Origin: Spirosoma taeanense
GTDB taxonomy: Bacteria > Bacteroidota > Bacteroidia > Cytophagales > Spirosomataceae
Direction: 5' to 3'
Assembly (NCBI RefSeq): GCF_013127955.1
Contig: NZ_CP053435.1
Coordinates: 1,116,001 to 1,180,000 of the forward strand
DNA: 64,000 nucleotides
A program made the translations under genes and the position numbers. This document shows, one piece after another, positions 22,884-30,980 of this stretch; position 1 is the first letter of the stretch; each line of letters begins with the position of its first letter. The notes beneath the pieces are model-generated. The model was not told the origin of the DNA. It saw only the letters and a program-made list of their open reading frames with translations, and did not search any database.

Positions 22884-24128
22884 TCAGATGGTTTTTGTTG
22901 TCAATTGGCGATTCAGCCACCAGAATCCCCCCGCCGACACCAGACTAAGGCCCGCTGCCACCAGCCAATGGACTGAAAAGCCAAAATGCGCTACCATCTG
23001 CGAACCAAAGGCTGGTGCGGCCGTCTGGGCCAGCGCCCCGCCCATCGCGTACAGCGCCAGATACTGACCCCGGGTAGCCGGACTTGACCGGTCGACGGTG
23101 AACGACTGGATAAAGGGGATGGCCAGCATCTCACTGACTGTAACAAACAGAATAAATGCGAGCGCAATGCCTGCTTTCGGCAGAACCGGCCAGTCGGTCA
23201 GCGTCAACGTAACGTAGGAGACAGCCGTTAAGACAACGCCTATCCCAATCAGACCCACTTTGGAACGGTGCTGCTGCTCAAGACGATAGACCAGGGCCAT
23301 TTCTACCATGACAATCAACAGGCCGTTAAGTGCCATCAACAGGCCGATCGTTCCTTCCGGCATGAGCAGAACTTCCTTGAAAAACAGGGGGACGATGCTG
23401 AACAACTGCATAAAAACGGTCAGGTACAGCGCTGAGCACAGAACGAAAGCCAGAAACAGCGTATCTCGATAGGGGGAGGGTACGCCAGTCGAGCTGTTCG
23501 GTTGATTGGTCTCAATGCGCTGTTCGCTGATTACTGATCGTTCGGGCGTGGGCAAAAACAACCAGAGAACCAGTCCGGCCGCGAGGCAGGTCAGACCATC
23601 GGCCCAGAACAGCAGGCTGTAATTAACACCCGCCAGCCAGCCGCCTAAGCCACCGCCTACGGCCCAGCCAAGGTTGATGGCCAGTCGGTTGAGCGAGAAG
23701 GCGCGGGTGCGGGTTTCCGGTTCCGAGTAGTAAGCGATGGCCGCCTGATTGGCTGGACGGAAGGCATCTCCCAGCAACGTAAACACAAAGACGCTTCCGC
23801 ATAAGGCATAAAAACCTGTTACGAATTGCAGGAACAGCAGAAAGGCCCCACTAAACAGCAGGCTCAGCAACTGAACGTAATAGAAGCCGAAGCGGTCGGT
23901 TAACCGGCCACCCAGAAAGGTGCCGACGAAAGCGCCCATGCCGTAAACGGCCATCACAATGCCCGCATCCTGAACGCTGTAGTGGAGATGCTGCGTCAGG
24001 TAAAGCGTCAGGAAAGGCAGGACCATCGTGCCGCAGCGGTTGATCAGCATGACGCCCGCCAGCAGCCAGACGGATGGCGACAAACCCTGATAGGCGTTCT
24101 TATACAGGCGAAGGGTGCGCTGAAGCAT
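22884..24128 (-). CDS. MFS drug-efflux-like transporter
   Basis: Encodes 414 residues with twelve hydrophobic spans. Major facilitator signature in the 2-3 loop: GGRLTDRFGFYYV. An early MVLPFLTLYLTQHL resembles MdtH/YceL-type DHA1 exporters. The central loop (about residues 195-215) is short. The substrate is unknown. The gene starts 8 bp after the PD-(D/E)XK nuclease gene and belongs to the same minus-strand run as that gene and the YdcZ-type transporter. Confidence 0.88.
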   Translation of the reverse strand: MLQRTLRLYKNAYQGLSPSVWLLAGVMLINRCGTMVLPFLTLYLTQHLHYSVQDAGIVMAVYGMGAFVGTFLGGRLTDRFGFYYVQLLSLLFSGAFLLFLQFVTGFYALCGSVFVFTLLGDAFRPANQAAIAYYSEPETRTRAFSLNRLAINLGWAVGGGLGGWLAGVNYSLLFWADGLTCLAAGLVLWLFLPTPERSVISEQRIETNQPNSSTGVPSPYRDTLFLAFVLCSALYLTVFMQLFSIVPLFFKEVLLMPEGTIGLLMALNGLLIVMVEMALVYRLEQQHRSKVGLIGIGVVLTAVSYVTLTLTDWPVLPKAGIALAFILFVTVSEMLAIPFIQSFTVDRSSPATRGQYLALYAMGGALAQTAAPAFGSQMVAHFGFSVHWLVAAGLSLVSAGGFWWLNRQLTTKTI

Positions 24129-24136
24129 AACGCAAG

Positions 24137-24757
24137 TTACGACTTACGCCGGGCATCCGCATCCTCGCCCGGCGCGACAAAAATCTTTGGGTCGGTGATG
24201 AGGGGACGGTGTTCTTCCAGAAAAGCCTTGAATAACCGAATCTCTTCCAGTTGTTTATCTATCGGATGCGTCAACGCGTAACTTTCTACGTGTACCTCGG
24301 CCTGACCACCCGGTTGGAATTCAGCGATAACGTATTCCATCAGCTTGATCCCCTTCCGTTTGAGGGCGTGGAGATACAGGTTCTGATGGTTGTGTACATA
24401 ACGGCCGGGTTGGTACGACGCCGTTGTTTTCAGGTCCACCGCCTTGAACTTGCCAATCAAATCCACGTAGCCGTAGAACAGCACGTCGTCAATCTGCCAC
24501 TGGCAATAAACCTGCGTGTCGACAATAGGGCGTGGCAGCAGCTTGCGCACTTTTTTGATCACTTCCGGGTCAAAGCGATCTTCGTCGGTGCCTTTGACTA
24601 CGGCCTCCTCAAACGAAATACCGCGCTCCTGAGCCGCCGTCGTTGGCGTCGGGACGCGATTAATGGAGTCGATCAGTTCCTGCGCCGACAGGTTGCCACC
24701 CCGGATATAGCGAGAGAAAACATTCAGCAGCGACGGATAAAAGCGGTAATTGATCAC
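24137..24757 (-). CDS. PD-(D/E)XK-family nuclease-like protein
   Basis: Encodes 206 residues if started at the GTG at 24757 (INYRFYPSLLNVFSRYIRG). The open frame goes on to 25063, but that part overlaps the next gene and looks like out-of-frame translation. The core has the nuclease pattern: an early Glu (ERGISFEEAVV), then GYVDLIGKFKAVDLKTTASY, where D...D-x-K is the metal and catalytic motif, then helix HNHQNLYLHAL. Such domains are found in RecB/Cas4-like exonucleases. No helicase or cas gene is near, so the role is unknown. Confidence 0.72.
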   Translation of the reverse strand: MINYRFYPSLLNVFSRYIRGGNLSAQELIDSINRVPTPTTAAQERGISFEEAVVKGTDEDRFDPEVIKKVRKLLPRPIVDTQVYCQWQIDDVLFYGYVDLIGKFKAVDLKTTASYQPGRYVHNHQNLYLHALKRKGIKLMEYVIAEFQPGGQAEVHVESYALTHPIDKQLEEIRLFKAFLEEHRPLITDPKIFVAPGEDADARRKS

Positions 24758-24828
24758 GGTTTCAGGTTTGTTGTTTACAGTATCGGGAAGGCAGGTCAGC
24801 CGTAAACGATAAACTGGAAACCCAAAAC

Positions 24829-25272
24829 TTAGTTTCTGACCACCAGCAGCACCCCCGCCATAATCAGCAGCAGACCCAGCAGCCGCCAGCCGTTGGCGGG
24901 GTGCAACGTGAAGCCCAGCAGACCGTAATGGTCGAGCACAACGGCCGCCAGCAACTGCCCCGCTACGCTCAGGCTCACCAGGTTGGCGGTACCAATCTTG
25001 GGTACGCTGGTAATCACCGTCGTTACGTAAACGGCACCAATAGCGCCCCCGGTCCATTTCCACCAGCTAACCTGTTTGATAGTATCGAGCGGGAGTACGG
25101 CCCCACCCGAAGCGAGCAGCAACACAATCAGCGAGATAAACCCTGAGCCGAATGATATGGCCGCTGCCAGGAGCGGAGTGCCAATTGCCTGCCGCAGATT
25201 CGCGTTAACACCTGCCTGAACCGTAACGGCTAAACCCGTCAGAAAGGCAAGAAGTAAGTAGATGTAACTCAT
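24829..25272 (-). CDS. YdcZ/DUF606-type small transporter
   Basis: Encodes 147 residues with five hydrophobic spans and the YdcZ hallmark start (LLAFLTGLAVTVQAGVNANLRQAIGTPLLAAAISF), a WWKWTGGAIGAVYV turn and end GWRLLGLLLIMAGVLLV. The family is a half-size member of the drug/metabolite transporter superfamily, thought to work as dimers. Substrate unknown. The likely 5' gene of a minus-strand unit with the nuclease and MFS genes. Confidence 0.9.
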   Translation of the reverse strand: MSYIYLLLAFLTGLAVTVQAGVNANLRQAIGTPLLAAAISFGSGFISLIVLLLASGGAVLPLDTIKQVSWWKWTGGAIGAVYVTTVITSVPKIGTANLVSLSVAGQLLAAVVLDHYGLLGFTLHPANGWRLLGLLLIMAGVLLVVRN

Positions 25273-25381
25273 GCCGCAAAGGTAGGGAATGGACGGCTGT
25301 GGCTTTGTAGTTCAGGCTGCTTTTGTGGATAATGCGGCCTTTTATGGCTTGCTCCACAACCCTAAACGATTCCTGTTCTTA

Positions 25382-26351
25382 GTGTTTATCATCACCCAAT
25401 ACCCGCTGGCGGTCGTGGTCTGCTTTCTGACGATGTTTTGCTGGGGCTCCTGGGCCAATACCCAGAAACTGGCTACGCAGTCGGTGCCTACGACGGTGTT
25501 TTACTGCGACTATACCTATGGGATTCTGCTGCTGAGCCTGCTGCTGGCCTTTACGCTGGGTAGTCTGGGTTCGGCTGGTCGGTCGTTTCTGACCGACGTT
25601 AGTCAGGCCGATACGCAAAATCTGCTTTACGCACTGGTGGGCGGGTTTGTGTTCAATATTGCCAACATCCTGATAGTGGTGGGCATTGAACTGGCGGGGC
25701 TATCGGTGGCCATGCCGGTGGGTATTGGCCTGGCGCTGATTCTGAGGGTGGTGGTCAACCATACCCTGTCACCGGTGGGGAATGTCGGGCTGCTGGGCAT
25801 GGGCGTGTTCGCCATTTTCCTCGCCGTGATGTTCAGCGCGATGGCCTACCGGGCTAAAGGCTCGTCCGATCAATCCGTCAGCACGCGCGGGCTGGTGATT
25901 TCGCTGATTGGCGGGCTTCTAATGAGCTTCTTTTTCTACTTTGTCGCCCGGGCCATGGCGACCGACTTTGCCAACCCGGCGTAGGGCTTACTGACGCCCT
26001 ACACAGCTCTGGTGCTGTTCGGCTTCGGTGTGGTGGTTAGCACTCCTCTGTTTCTGCCCGTATTACGTCGGTCGGGGCATCAGTTACAGCAACGTAAGTA
26101 GCCGAAACCATTTGATCGGGCAGCTGGGCGGAATGGTATGGTGTATGGTATGACATCGAGTCTGTTGGCGTCGGGCACGGCTGGCTATGCCATCAGTTAT
26201 GGACTGGGGCAGGGGGCTACTATAATCGCCGTTCTGTGGGGTGTGTTATCTGGAATGAGTTTCGGGGCGCTCCCAAAACATCGAACCGGTTTCTGATCGT
26301 AATGGGTATTTGTTACGTGTTAGGGCTGGTACTGATTATTGCGGCTAAGTA
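25382..26351 (+). pseudogene. Broken GRP-type (GlcU/RhaT-like) sugar transporter
   Basis: The N-terminal 201 codons are intact from a GTG at 25382 (FIITQYPLAVVVCFLTMFCWGSWANTQK is the family's usual start, here split over two lines of motif). At 25982 a TAG interrupts FANPA/GLLTPYTALVL; a second TAG stands at 26099. Downstream the sequence still reads TAGYAISYGLGQGATII and WGVLSGMSFGALP in frame, then shifts by one base into NRFLIVMGICYVLGLVLII, ending at 26351. At least three lesions across about 970 bp show real decay, not one sequencing error. Related proteins have ten spans and import or export sugars or related compounds. Confidence 0.8.
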
Positions 26352-26493
26352 AGATAAGAATGTTAGCACATAAATTATCGGTGCTTTTAGCCAAAAAGTA
26401 CGGGAAAAATCCCCTTGCGCCAAACTTTCAATACCAAGAGCTTTACGTTCTGAATTCTACTTCAGTAGTCTTATATAAGAGTGAACATTTGTC

Positions 26494-28149
26494 ATGCGCT
26501 CGTCTAAAGAAATAGCAACTAATTATTTAGAGCGATTCGTTCGCCTGTGCGAGAGCACCAACAAGTTTATTTTAATCGGCTTAACGGTGTTGTTTGGTAA
26601 CTGGATAGCGGTAGTTGAATCCCATTACAGTGATTATGAATATAGTTTGATTCGTAAGCGGGAAGAGAAAGCGAAGGTACAGACGAAACTAACGCGGATA
26701 AATAAGCAAATCAATACGGTAGATAAAGCAGTTGCCAAACTAACTGAAAATCGAGAAAAAATAAGCGAAGACGTTCCGGATACATCGGTAGGGGATAGTG
26801 TTTTAGCACAATCAGATACCAAGCAAGGACAGTTAGCCAATTTAAACGAACGAATAAAAAAATTACAGGATTCACTGAGCCAATTAAACGTAGAGAAGCA
26901 AAAAAAGCAGAGTACTGTATCGGCTATAGGTAACCAAATAGCTCAGTTAACAAGTAAAAGCTTTGACGGTACACCATTCGGTTTGCTGGCATTATTTGTT
27001 AGCCGGCCCCGTGAGGGAGCTGTCGTACTGGGTGTATTGCTGTTGTCCGTACTTATTTACGTATACGTAGTCAGGCGTAATGCTTTACGTCTGGCGGGTC
27101 GATTAATTCGGTTATGTGATTCAGACCAAGCCTTAAAATTGTTACCCGCCGATGATATTCTTGTGTCGTCGCCATTGTGGTTGGCTCCGGCACCGGTTCG
27201 CGATGGCACGGGGGTCTGTGCCAATCGATTAAAAGAGATGCTGGGGTGGGGGGGCGTGGCACAAAATCGACGTCTTCAGCTGGCCCTTGTGTTTTTAATT
27301 ATTCTGTTCTGGCAAATTCGACTAACGTTCATCACAATTAAGATGAATGTGATCAATCCGGCTGATATGGTTGAAAATACCCTTCAATATGGAACGAATC
27401 TGCTGGTGTCAGTTAGTTTGTTTATTACGCTGCTATCCGCTTTGCTAATGATTCTCTGGGTAGCGGGCCCTTGGCCTGTTGAAGATGCATATAATCATGA
27501 GCCAAACAGTAGTCGTATATCCCGTAGCGAATTTATTGGAGTAGCATCAACAATGGTTGTTACGATCTTGTTGGGAATATTTGCGTCGACCTCACGTGCT
27601 CAACTACTTATGAACGGGCATCTGCCCCGGTCTCGTTATCGTAAGCAAATTAAATACGTATGGAGAGGCAACACGGGTCTCTATACAAACAGAAAGTCAG
27701 GTAAGCAGCATTGGATGGAAAAAAAGAAAAATTTTTCGTTATCATTGAGCATCAAAAACGCATCAGATTACGAAAAATTTGCTAAAAGCACTCAGTTAAT
27801 TAAACAAGCTAAACAGGTAAATTTTGATGCTTTACCAAAAAAACAGGTAGCTATTTACTGCGAACGCATGGCTTTGGGCCACTTATTCAATAAAGATGTC
27901 AGCACAGCATTTACAACATTAATAGCAGGAGTAATTAGGGCCAGTCCAGCCCAAGCGCAACGGCTGGTAGGGCTTATGCGACGAGTGAGAGCAAAATACC
28001 AGGATGAAGCTCCTGTTTTATTCAATTTATTGCAACCTTATAAGCAAAATGAGGTTATAAATTCTTTGCTGAAGGGATGGGATAGCGAGTACCTGACCCT
28101 ACCCCAACGTGTGAAAGGACGTTGGACATGGGATGGGCAACCGATATAG
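26494..28149 (+). CDS. Large membrane protein with long coiled coil, unknown function
   Basis: Encodes 551 residues. Layout: an N-terminal hydrophobic span (about residues 24-42), an extended charged coiled coil (about 50-155, Lys/Gln/Glu-rich with heptads), a span near 175-193, two more spans near 262-285 and 303-328, another near 345-365, then a soluble, basic C-terminal domain (about 370-551). No enzymatic motif is visible and I do not recognise the family. It is less GC-rich than its neighbours and stands between a broken transporter and a tRNA-like remnant, so it may have been acquired. The coiled coil between spans suggests a scaffold or tether. Confidence 0.75.
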   Translation: MRSSKEIATNYLERFVRLCESTNKFILIGLTVLFGNWIAVVESHYSDYEYSLIRKREEKAKVQTKLTRINKQINTVDKAVAKLTENREKISEDVPDTSVGDSVLAQSDTKQGQLANLNERIKKLQDSLSQLNVEKQKKQSTVSAIGNQIAQLTSKSFDGTPFGLLALFVSRPREGAVVLGVLLLSVLIYVYVVRRNALRLAGRLIRLCDSDQALKLLPADDILVSSPLWLAPAPVRDGTGVCANRLKEMLGWGGVAQNRRLQLALVFLIILFWQIRLTFITIKMNVINPADMVENTLQYGTNLLVSVSLFITLLSALLMILWVAGPWPVEDAYNHEPNSSRISRSEFIGVASTMVVTILLGIFASTSRAQLLMNGHLPRSRYRKQIKYVWRGNTGLYTNRKSGKQHWMEKKKNFSLSLSIKNASDYEKFAKSTQLIKQAKQVNFDALPKKQVAIYCERMALGHLFNKDVSTAFTTLIAGVIRASPAQAQRLVGLMRRVRAKYQDEAPVLFNLLQPYKQNEVINSLLKGWDSEYLTLPQRVKGRWTWDGQPI

Positions 28150-28151
28150 AA

Positions 28152-28222
28152 CTGGGGCGTTGTTGTATTGATAGCATACCCTCTTAGAGGGCGGAACGAG
28201 TTCGAATCTCGTATAGCCTCAG
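28152..28222 (+). tRNA. tRNA-like remnant (degenerate)
   Basis: A T-arm of standard form is present: ACGAG-TTCGAAT-CTCGT (28196-28212). CTGGGGC (28152-28158) can pair with GCCTCAG (28216-28222) as a 7-bp acceptor stem, with one G-T pair, and GTATTGATAGCATACC is reminiscent of a D-arm and the start of an anticodon stem. However the anticodon stem CCCTC/GAGGG encloses only three bases (TTA), and three extra bases lie between T-arm and acceptor. It therefore cannot be a normal tRNA. It may be a damaged copy or a piece left by element integration. Confidence 0.3.
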
Positions 28223-28241
28223 TTCTTGTTTTACGTCCGGA

Positions 28242-29432
28242 TTACTGACCGTACAGCCGTAAAAACATTTCTGCTGCGTGCCAGGTGTGGGGAAACGCTA
28301 TTTTCTGCTTAACCAAAGCCGGATTGAGTATGGTCATTCCCGGATAATGGGCTGCGCTGGCCTGTTGCTCCCAGCTCAGCGGATAATCCAGACTGCCAAC
28401 AGGAGCCCGTTTTTCACCATAGAAGTGATCTTCGGCCCAGATCAGATACGGATAGTTAGTGCCATCCTGCTCCGAAATCCGTTTACCCGGAACGGGCTCG
28501 GTTTTGTAATCCATCCAGAACAGGGAGGAGTAGCTGTCATCCCGAACTGGTATGACGTACGGATCTGGTAAGCCCAATGACTTCAGCCCATACTTCAGCC
28601 ATTTAGTCTGGAAACCAGAATGTTCGGCGTAGTCTGTCTTGCCCAGAATAAAGTTCTCGCGCTGAAATCGCTTTACGGAGTCGAGGGCCATCTGCACAAC
28701 CGGGTGGCTCCTGTCCGACACCAGCGAGGTCAGAAACAGCACCTGGCCGGGGTTGTCGGCTTCGGGGATGCCGCGATTGTTCCGGTCGAATGGGTCGCGA
28801 ATACCCAGCACCCAGTCGCGGATCAGGTGCAGGTTCCCCGTCTCGCGCAGGACCATCGCCATCAGGGCCGCGTCGCGGTACCAGGGTTTCTGGTAGACAA
28901 ACAAGTTGGGTAGGGGCTTGTTGTTCAGGACGTTAATGAGAATTTCCTGGTGCAGTACGCGCAGAATAAGCCCGTAGGTATTGCTGCTGAAACGCGGCAG
29001 GGTGAGCGGTGAACGGGTGCCATCCATTCGCTTTGCTTTCCGATCGGGCTGCACCAACCAGACTCCGGTCTCATCTTCCCGTATTTGTATAATTCGACCG
29101 TCGTTGAGAACGAGATGAACCAGGTATTCCGACGGCACAATGATTTCTTGCTGTACGTTCCACTGCTCTTCAATGTTCCCGGTAAGGGCGTTCAGAAGTC
29201 GTCCGTTGCGGTAAATGAACTTGGTCCGGTTGCCCATGCCAAACAGAAAAAATTGCAGGTCGGGTAGGGGGCGGTGGTTTGCGTATTCCTGCCGGAACCG
29301 TGTCAGACTGCTCCGATAAAGCTGCAAAGCGGCTTCCGGATTTGGGTAAAGCGTTGGCGGAGGGACCGACTGCGCCCGAATGAGAGGAGCCAACAACAGC
29401 AGAAATACAAACGTCAGAATGGCTTTGCACAT
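28242..29432 (-). CDS. Exported protein with possible alpha/alpha-toroid domain
   Basis: Encodes 396 residues. Signal peptide with cleavage after IRAQ (about residue 21). The N-terminal part (PEAALQLYRSSLTRFRQEY..LPDLQFFLFGMGNRTKFIYRNG, abridged) is followed by a region with KPWYRDAALMAMVLRETGNL and GIPEADNPGQVLFLTSLV. This resembles the helical toroid of glycosidase-like proteins in which aromatic and acidic residues line the cavity. I cannot assign a family or reaction. It would be periplasmic. Monocistronic, minus strand. Confidence 0.7.
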   Translation of the reverse strand: MCKAILTFVFLLLLAPLIRAQSVPPPTLYPNPEAALQLYRSSLTRFRQEYANHRPLPDLQFFLFGMGNRTKFIYRNGRLLNALTGNIEEQWNVQQEIIVPSEYLVHLVLNDGRIIQIREDETGVWLVQPDRKAKRMDGTRSPLTLPRFSSNTYGLILRVLHQEILINVLNNKPLPNLFVYQKPWYRDAALMAMVLRETGNLHLIRDWVLGIRDPFDRNNRGIPEADNPGQVLFLTSLVSDRSHPVVQMALDSVKRFQRENFILGKTDYAEHSGFQTKWLKYGLKSLGLPDPYVIPVRDDSYSSLFWMDYKTEPVPGKRISEQDGTNYPYLIWAEDHFYGEKRAPVGSLDYPLSWEQQASAAHYPGMTILNPALVKQKIAFPHTWHAAEMFLRLYGQ

Positions 29433-29510
29433 GGCTTAACCGGCGTTGCGTCACCTTGGGAGTGACATCGTCGGCCCGTAAGATACCGCTTAGCGTTTTG
29501 ATTTCACGGG

Positions 29511-29970
29511 TTAGTCGTTATAAACCAGCAGGTCGGTTAGTCGAACCAGATGGCCAGCGTCGGGATTCTGAAGTTTTACCCGTACGGTATGCTTCCCTTT
29601 GGGCAGCTGCTACTTCCAGAACAGGTCGTCGCGACGATGCGTTAAATTGGCGGGTACTAGGCCGTTTCAACTTTCTGGCCGTCAACGTATAGTTCAGCCT
29701 CGAACGCGAACGGATTTTCATAACCCCGGCTGGCGCGGCCTTTGGGTTCAGCTTCGCTCCGCAGCCTAAAACCAATACCGTCGAAATCGAAACTGGATTC
29801 GCCTTCCAGATCTTTGGTAATGGCCTGCAAAGGCCTGCTCCAGCCGAACGGCTTTAGGCTGGTCATCGGATGCAGTGGATAAATAAGCCACTTGGGCACC
29901 AAGCGTAACGTTCCAAACCCCGGCGTTACGCAATTTCCGGGGCCGGGGTAGCATTAGAGTTGCCAATCAT
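29511..29970 (-). pseudogene. C-terminal remnant related to ADP-ribosylglycohydrolase proteins
   Basis: Read on the minus strand, three frames together give FGWSRPLQAITKDLEG, FDFDGIGFRLRSEAEPKG, FEAELYVDGQKVET, then a frameshift, RRDDLFWK, a stop, QLPKGKHTVRVKLQNPDAGH and LVRLTDLLVYND with a stop at 29511. This is the order of the C-terminal jelly-roll seen behind ADP-ribosylglycohydrolase domains of Bacteroidota exported proteins (from memory of the family). The catalytic domain is absent and at least one stop and one frameshift are present. The left boundary near 29970 is approximate; the remaining bases to 30110 hold nothing I recognise. Confidence 0.6.
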
Positions 29971-30110
29971 CAGAATTTGACCCGGCCAATACCACTTCGT
30001 GTCCGGATAAAAGACAAATTTATCTGGCAAAAGGCTGGGAATAGCCTTAAAATGGCAACACCGGGCTGGTGAATCTGGCCTTCAGATTCGCGCCATTCTG
30101 CAAAGGGCCC

Positions 30111-30881
30111 TTAAGCAGAAAAGTTGCTGATCAGCATCAGTAAGCAGAAAAGGCCAATCAGGATTAGCCAGGACTGCCAGAAACGACGAGTGATGCGTTT
30201 TCGATCGGGTTTGGCCATCGACTGGAGTGGTGTCAGCTCCCGGTCGAGCGACCGGCTTAGGAAATAGATACCACCCGCCAGAAACCCCAGACCCAGCATG
30301 AAGGTGACTGCCGCCAGAAACCCGTAGCCTGAGCAGGCAATATTGCAGGCCAGAGCCGCTGCTCCATAAGTCAGCAGGATACCAAGAACGAACAGAAGCA
30401 CGTAGCCGATGCGCTGTCCGACCCGGTTTTTAACCACTCGTTCAGCCGGGGCTACAACCGGTCTGCTGACCGCATACAGACTGTCGGACGCCTGCACCAC
30501 GGGTAGCGCGAGCGTATCGGAGACAACCGTAATGCGTCGGCTCCCGAACGCGCTGCCGGAAGAATCAGGTGTCTGGATAGACTGCCCCCATATCCCTCCC
30601 AGCAAGATAAATAACAGGAAATTACTTAGGAAGGCCAGCGCTAACAACAGCCGCCCTGACCGGTAACTTGGGAACGACGGGCGACCCGCAGCCCATATTC
30701 GGATAGACACGGCGCCAGTCAACAACCCGATTAAGGCAATGTGCAGCCCTGTTGGTGACACCGTATCGAGCAGATTCGCACCCAGCAACAAACCATTGGC
30801 TGCGTTGGCAAGCTCGCCTATTACAAGTAATCCGATAGCCAGATGGGTATGGCGGCTGGCCCAGCCGGAAAGTCGTTTCAC
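30111..30881 (-). CDS. Membrane protein of unknown function
   Basis: Encodes 256 residues from a GTG. About six or seven hydrophobic spans: three in the N-terminal 100 residues, then a roughly 50-residue polar loop (SIQTPDSSGSAFGSRR to VVKNRVG), two or three more, and a final span at the C-terminus (WLILIGLFCLLMLI). No family motif recognised. It lies between the decayed remnant and the hexuronate operon, and is transcribed away from the latter's 3' end in the same direction, with about 100 bp between. Confidence 0.7.
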   Translation of the reverse strand: MKRLSGWASRHTHLAIGLLVIGELANAANGLLLGANLLDTVSPTGLHIALIGLLTGAVSIRIWAAGRPSFPSYRSGRLLLALAFLSNFLLFILLGGIWGQSIQTPDSSGSAFGSRRITVVSDTLALPVVQASDSLYAVSRPVVAPAERVVKNRVGQRIGYVLLFVLGILLTYGAAALACNIACSGYGFLAAVTFMLGLGFLAGGIYFLSRSLDRELTPLQSMAKPDRKRITRRFWQSWLILIGLFCLLMLISNFSA

Positions 30882-30980
30882 GAAGATGGGATTTAGAAAA
30901 TCCCAATGTACACGGAAGTATCCATGTCTGCTATTTATTGGCTAATGCCTTAGTATCCGGCTTATGGCTGACTGGTTGAG

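Noticed and set aside
24758..25063. N-terminal extension of the nuclease-like gene
   Set aside because: It overlaps the YdcZ-type gene and reads as out-of-frame sequence; the conserved part begins at the GTG at 24757.
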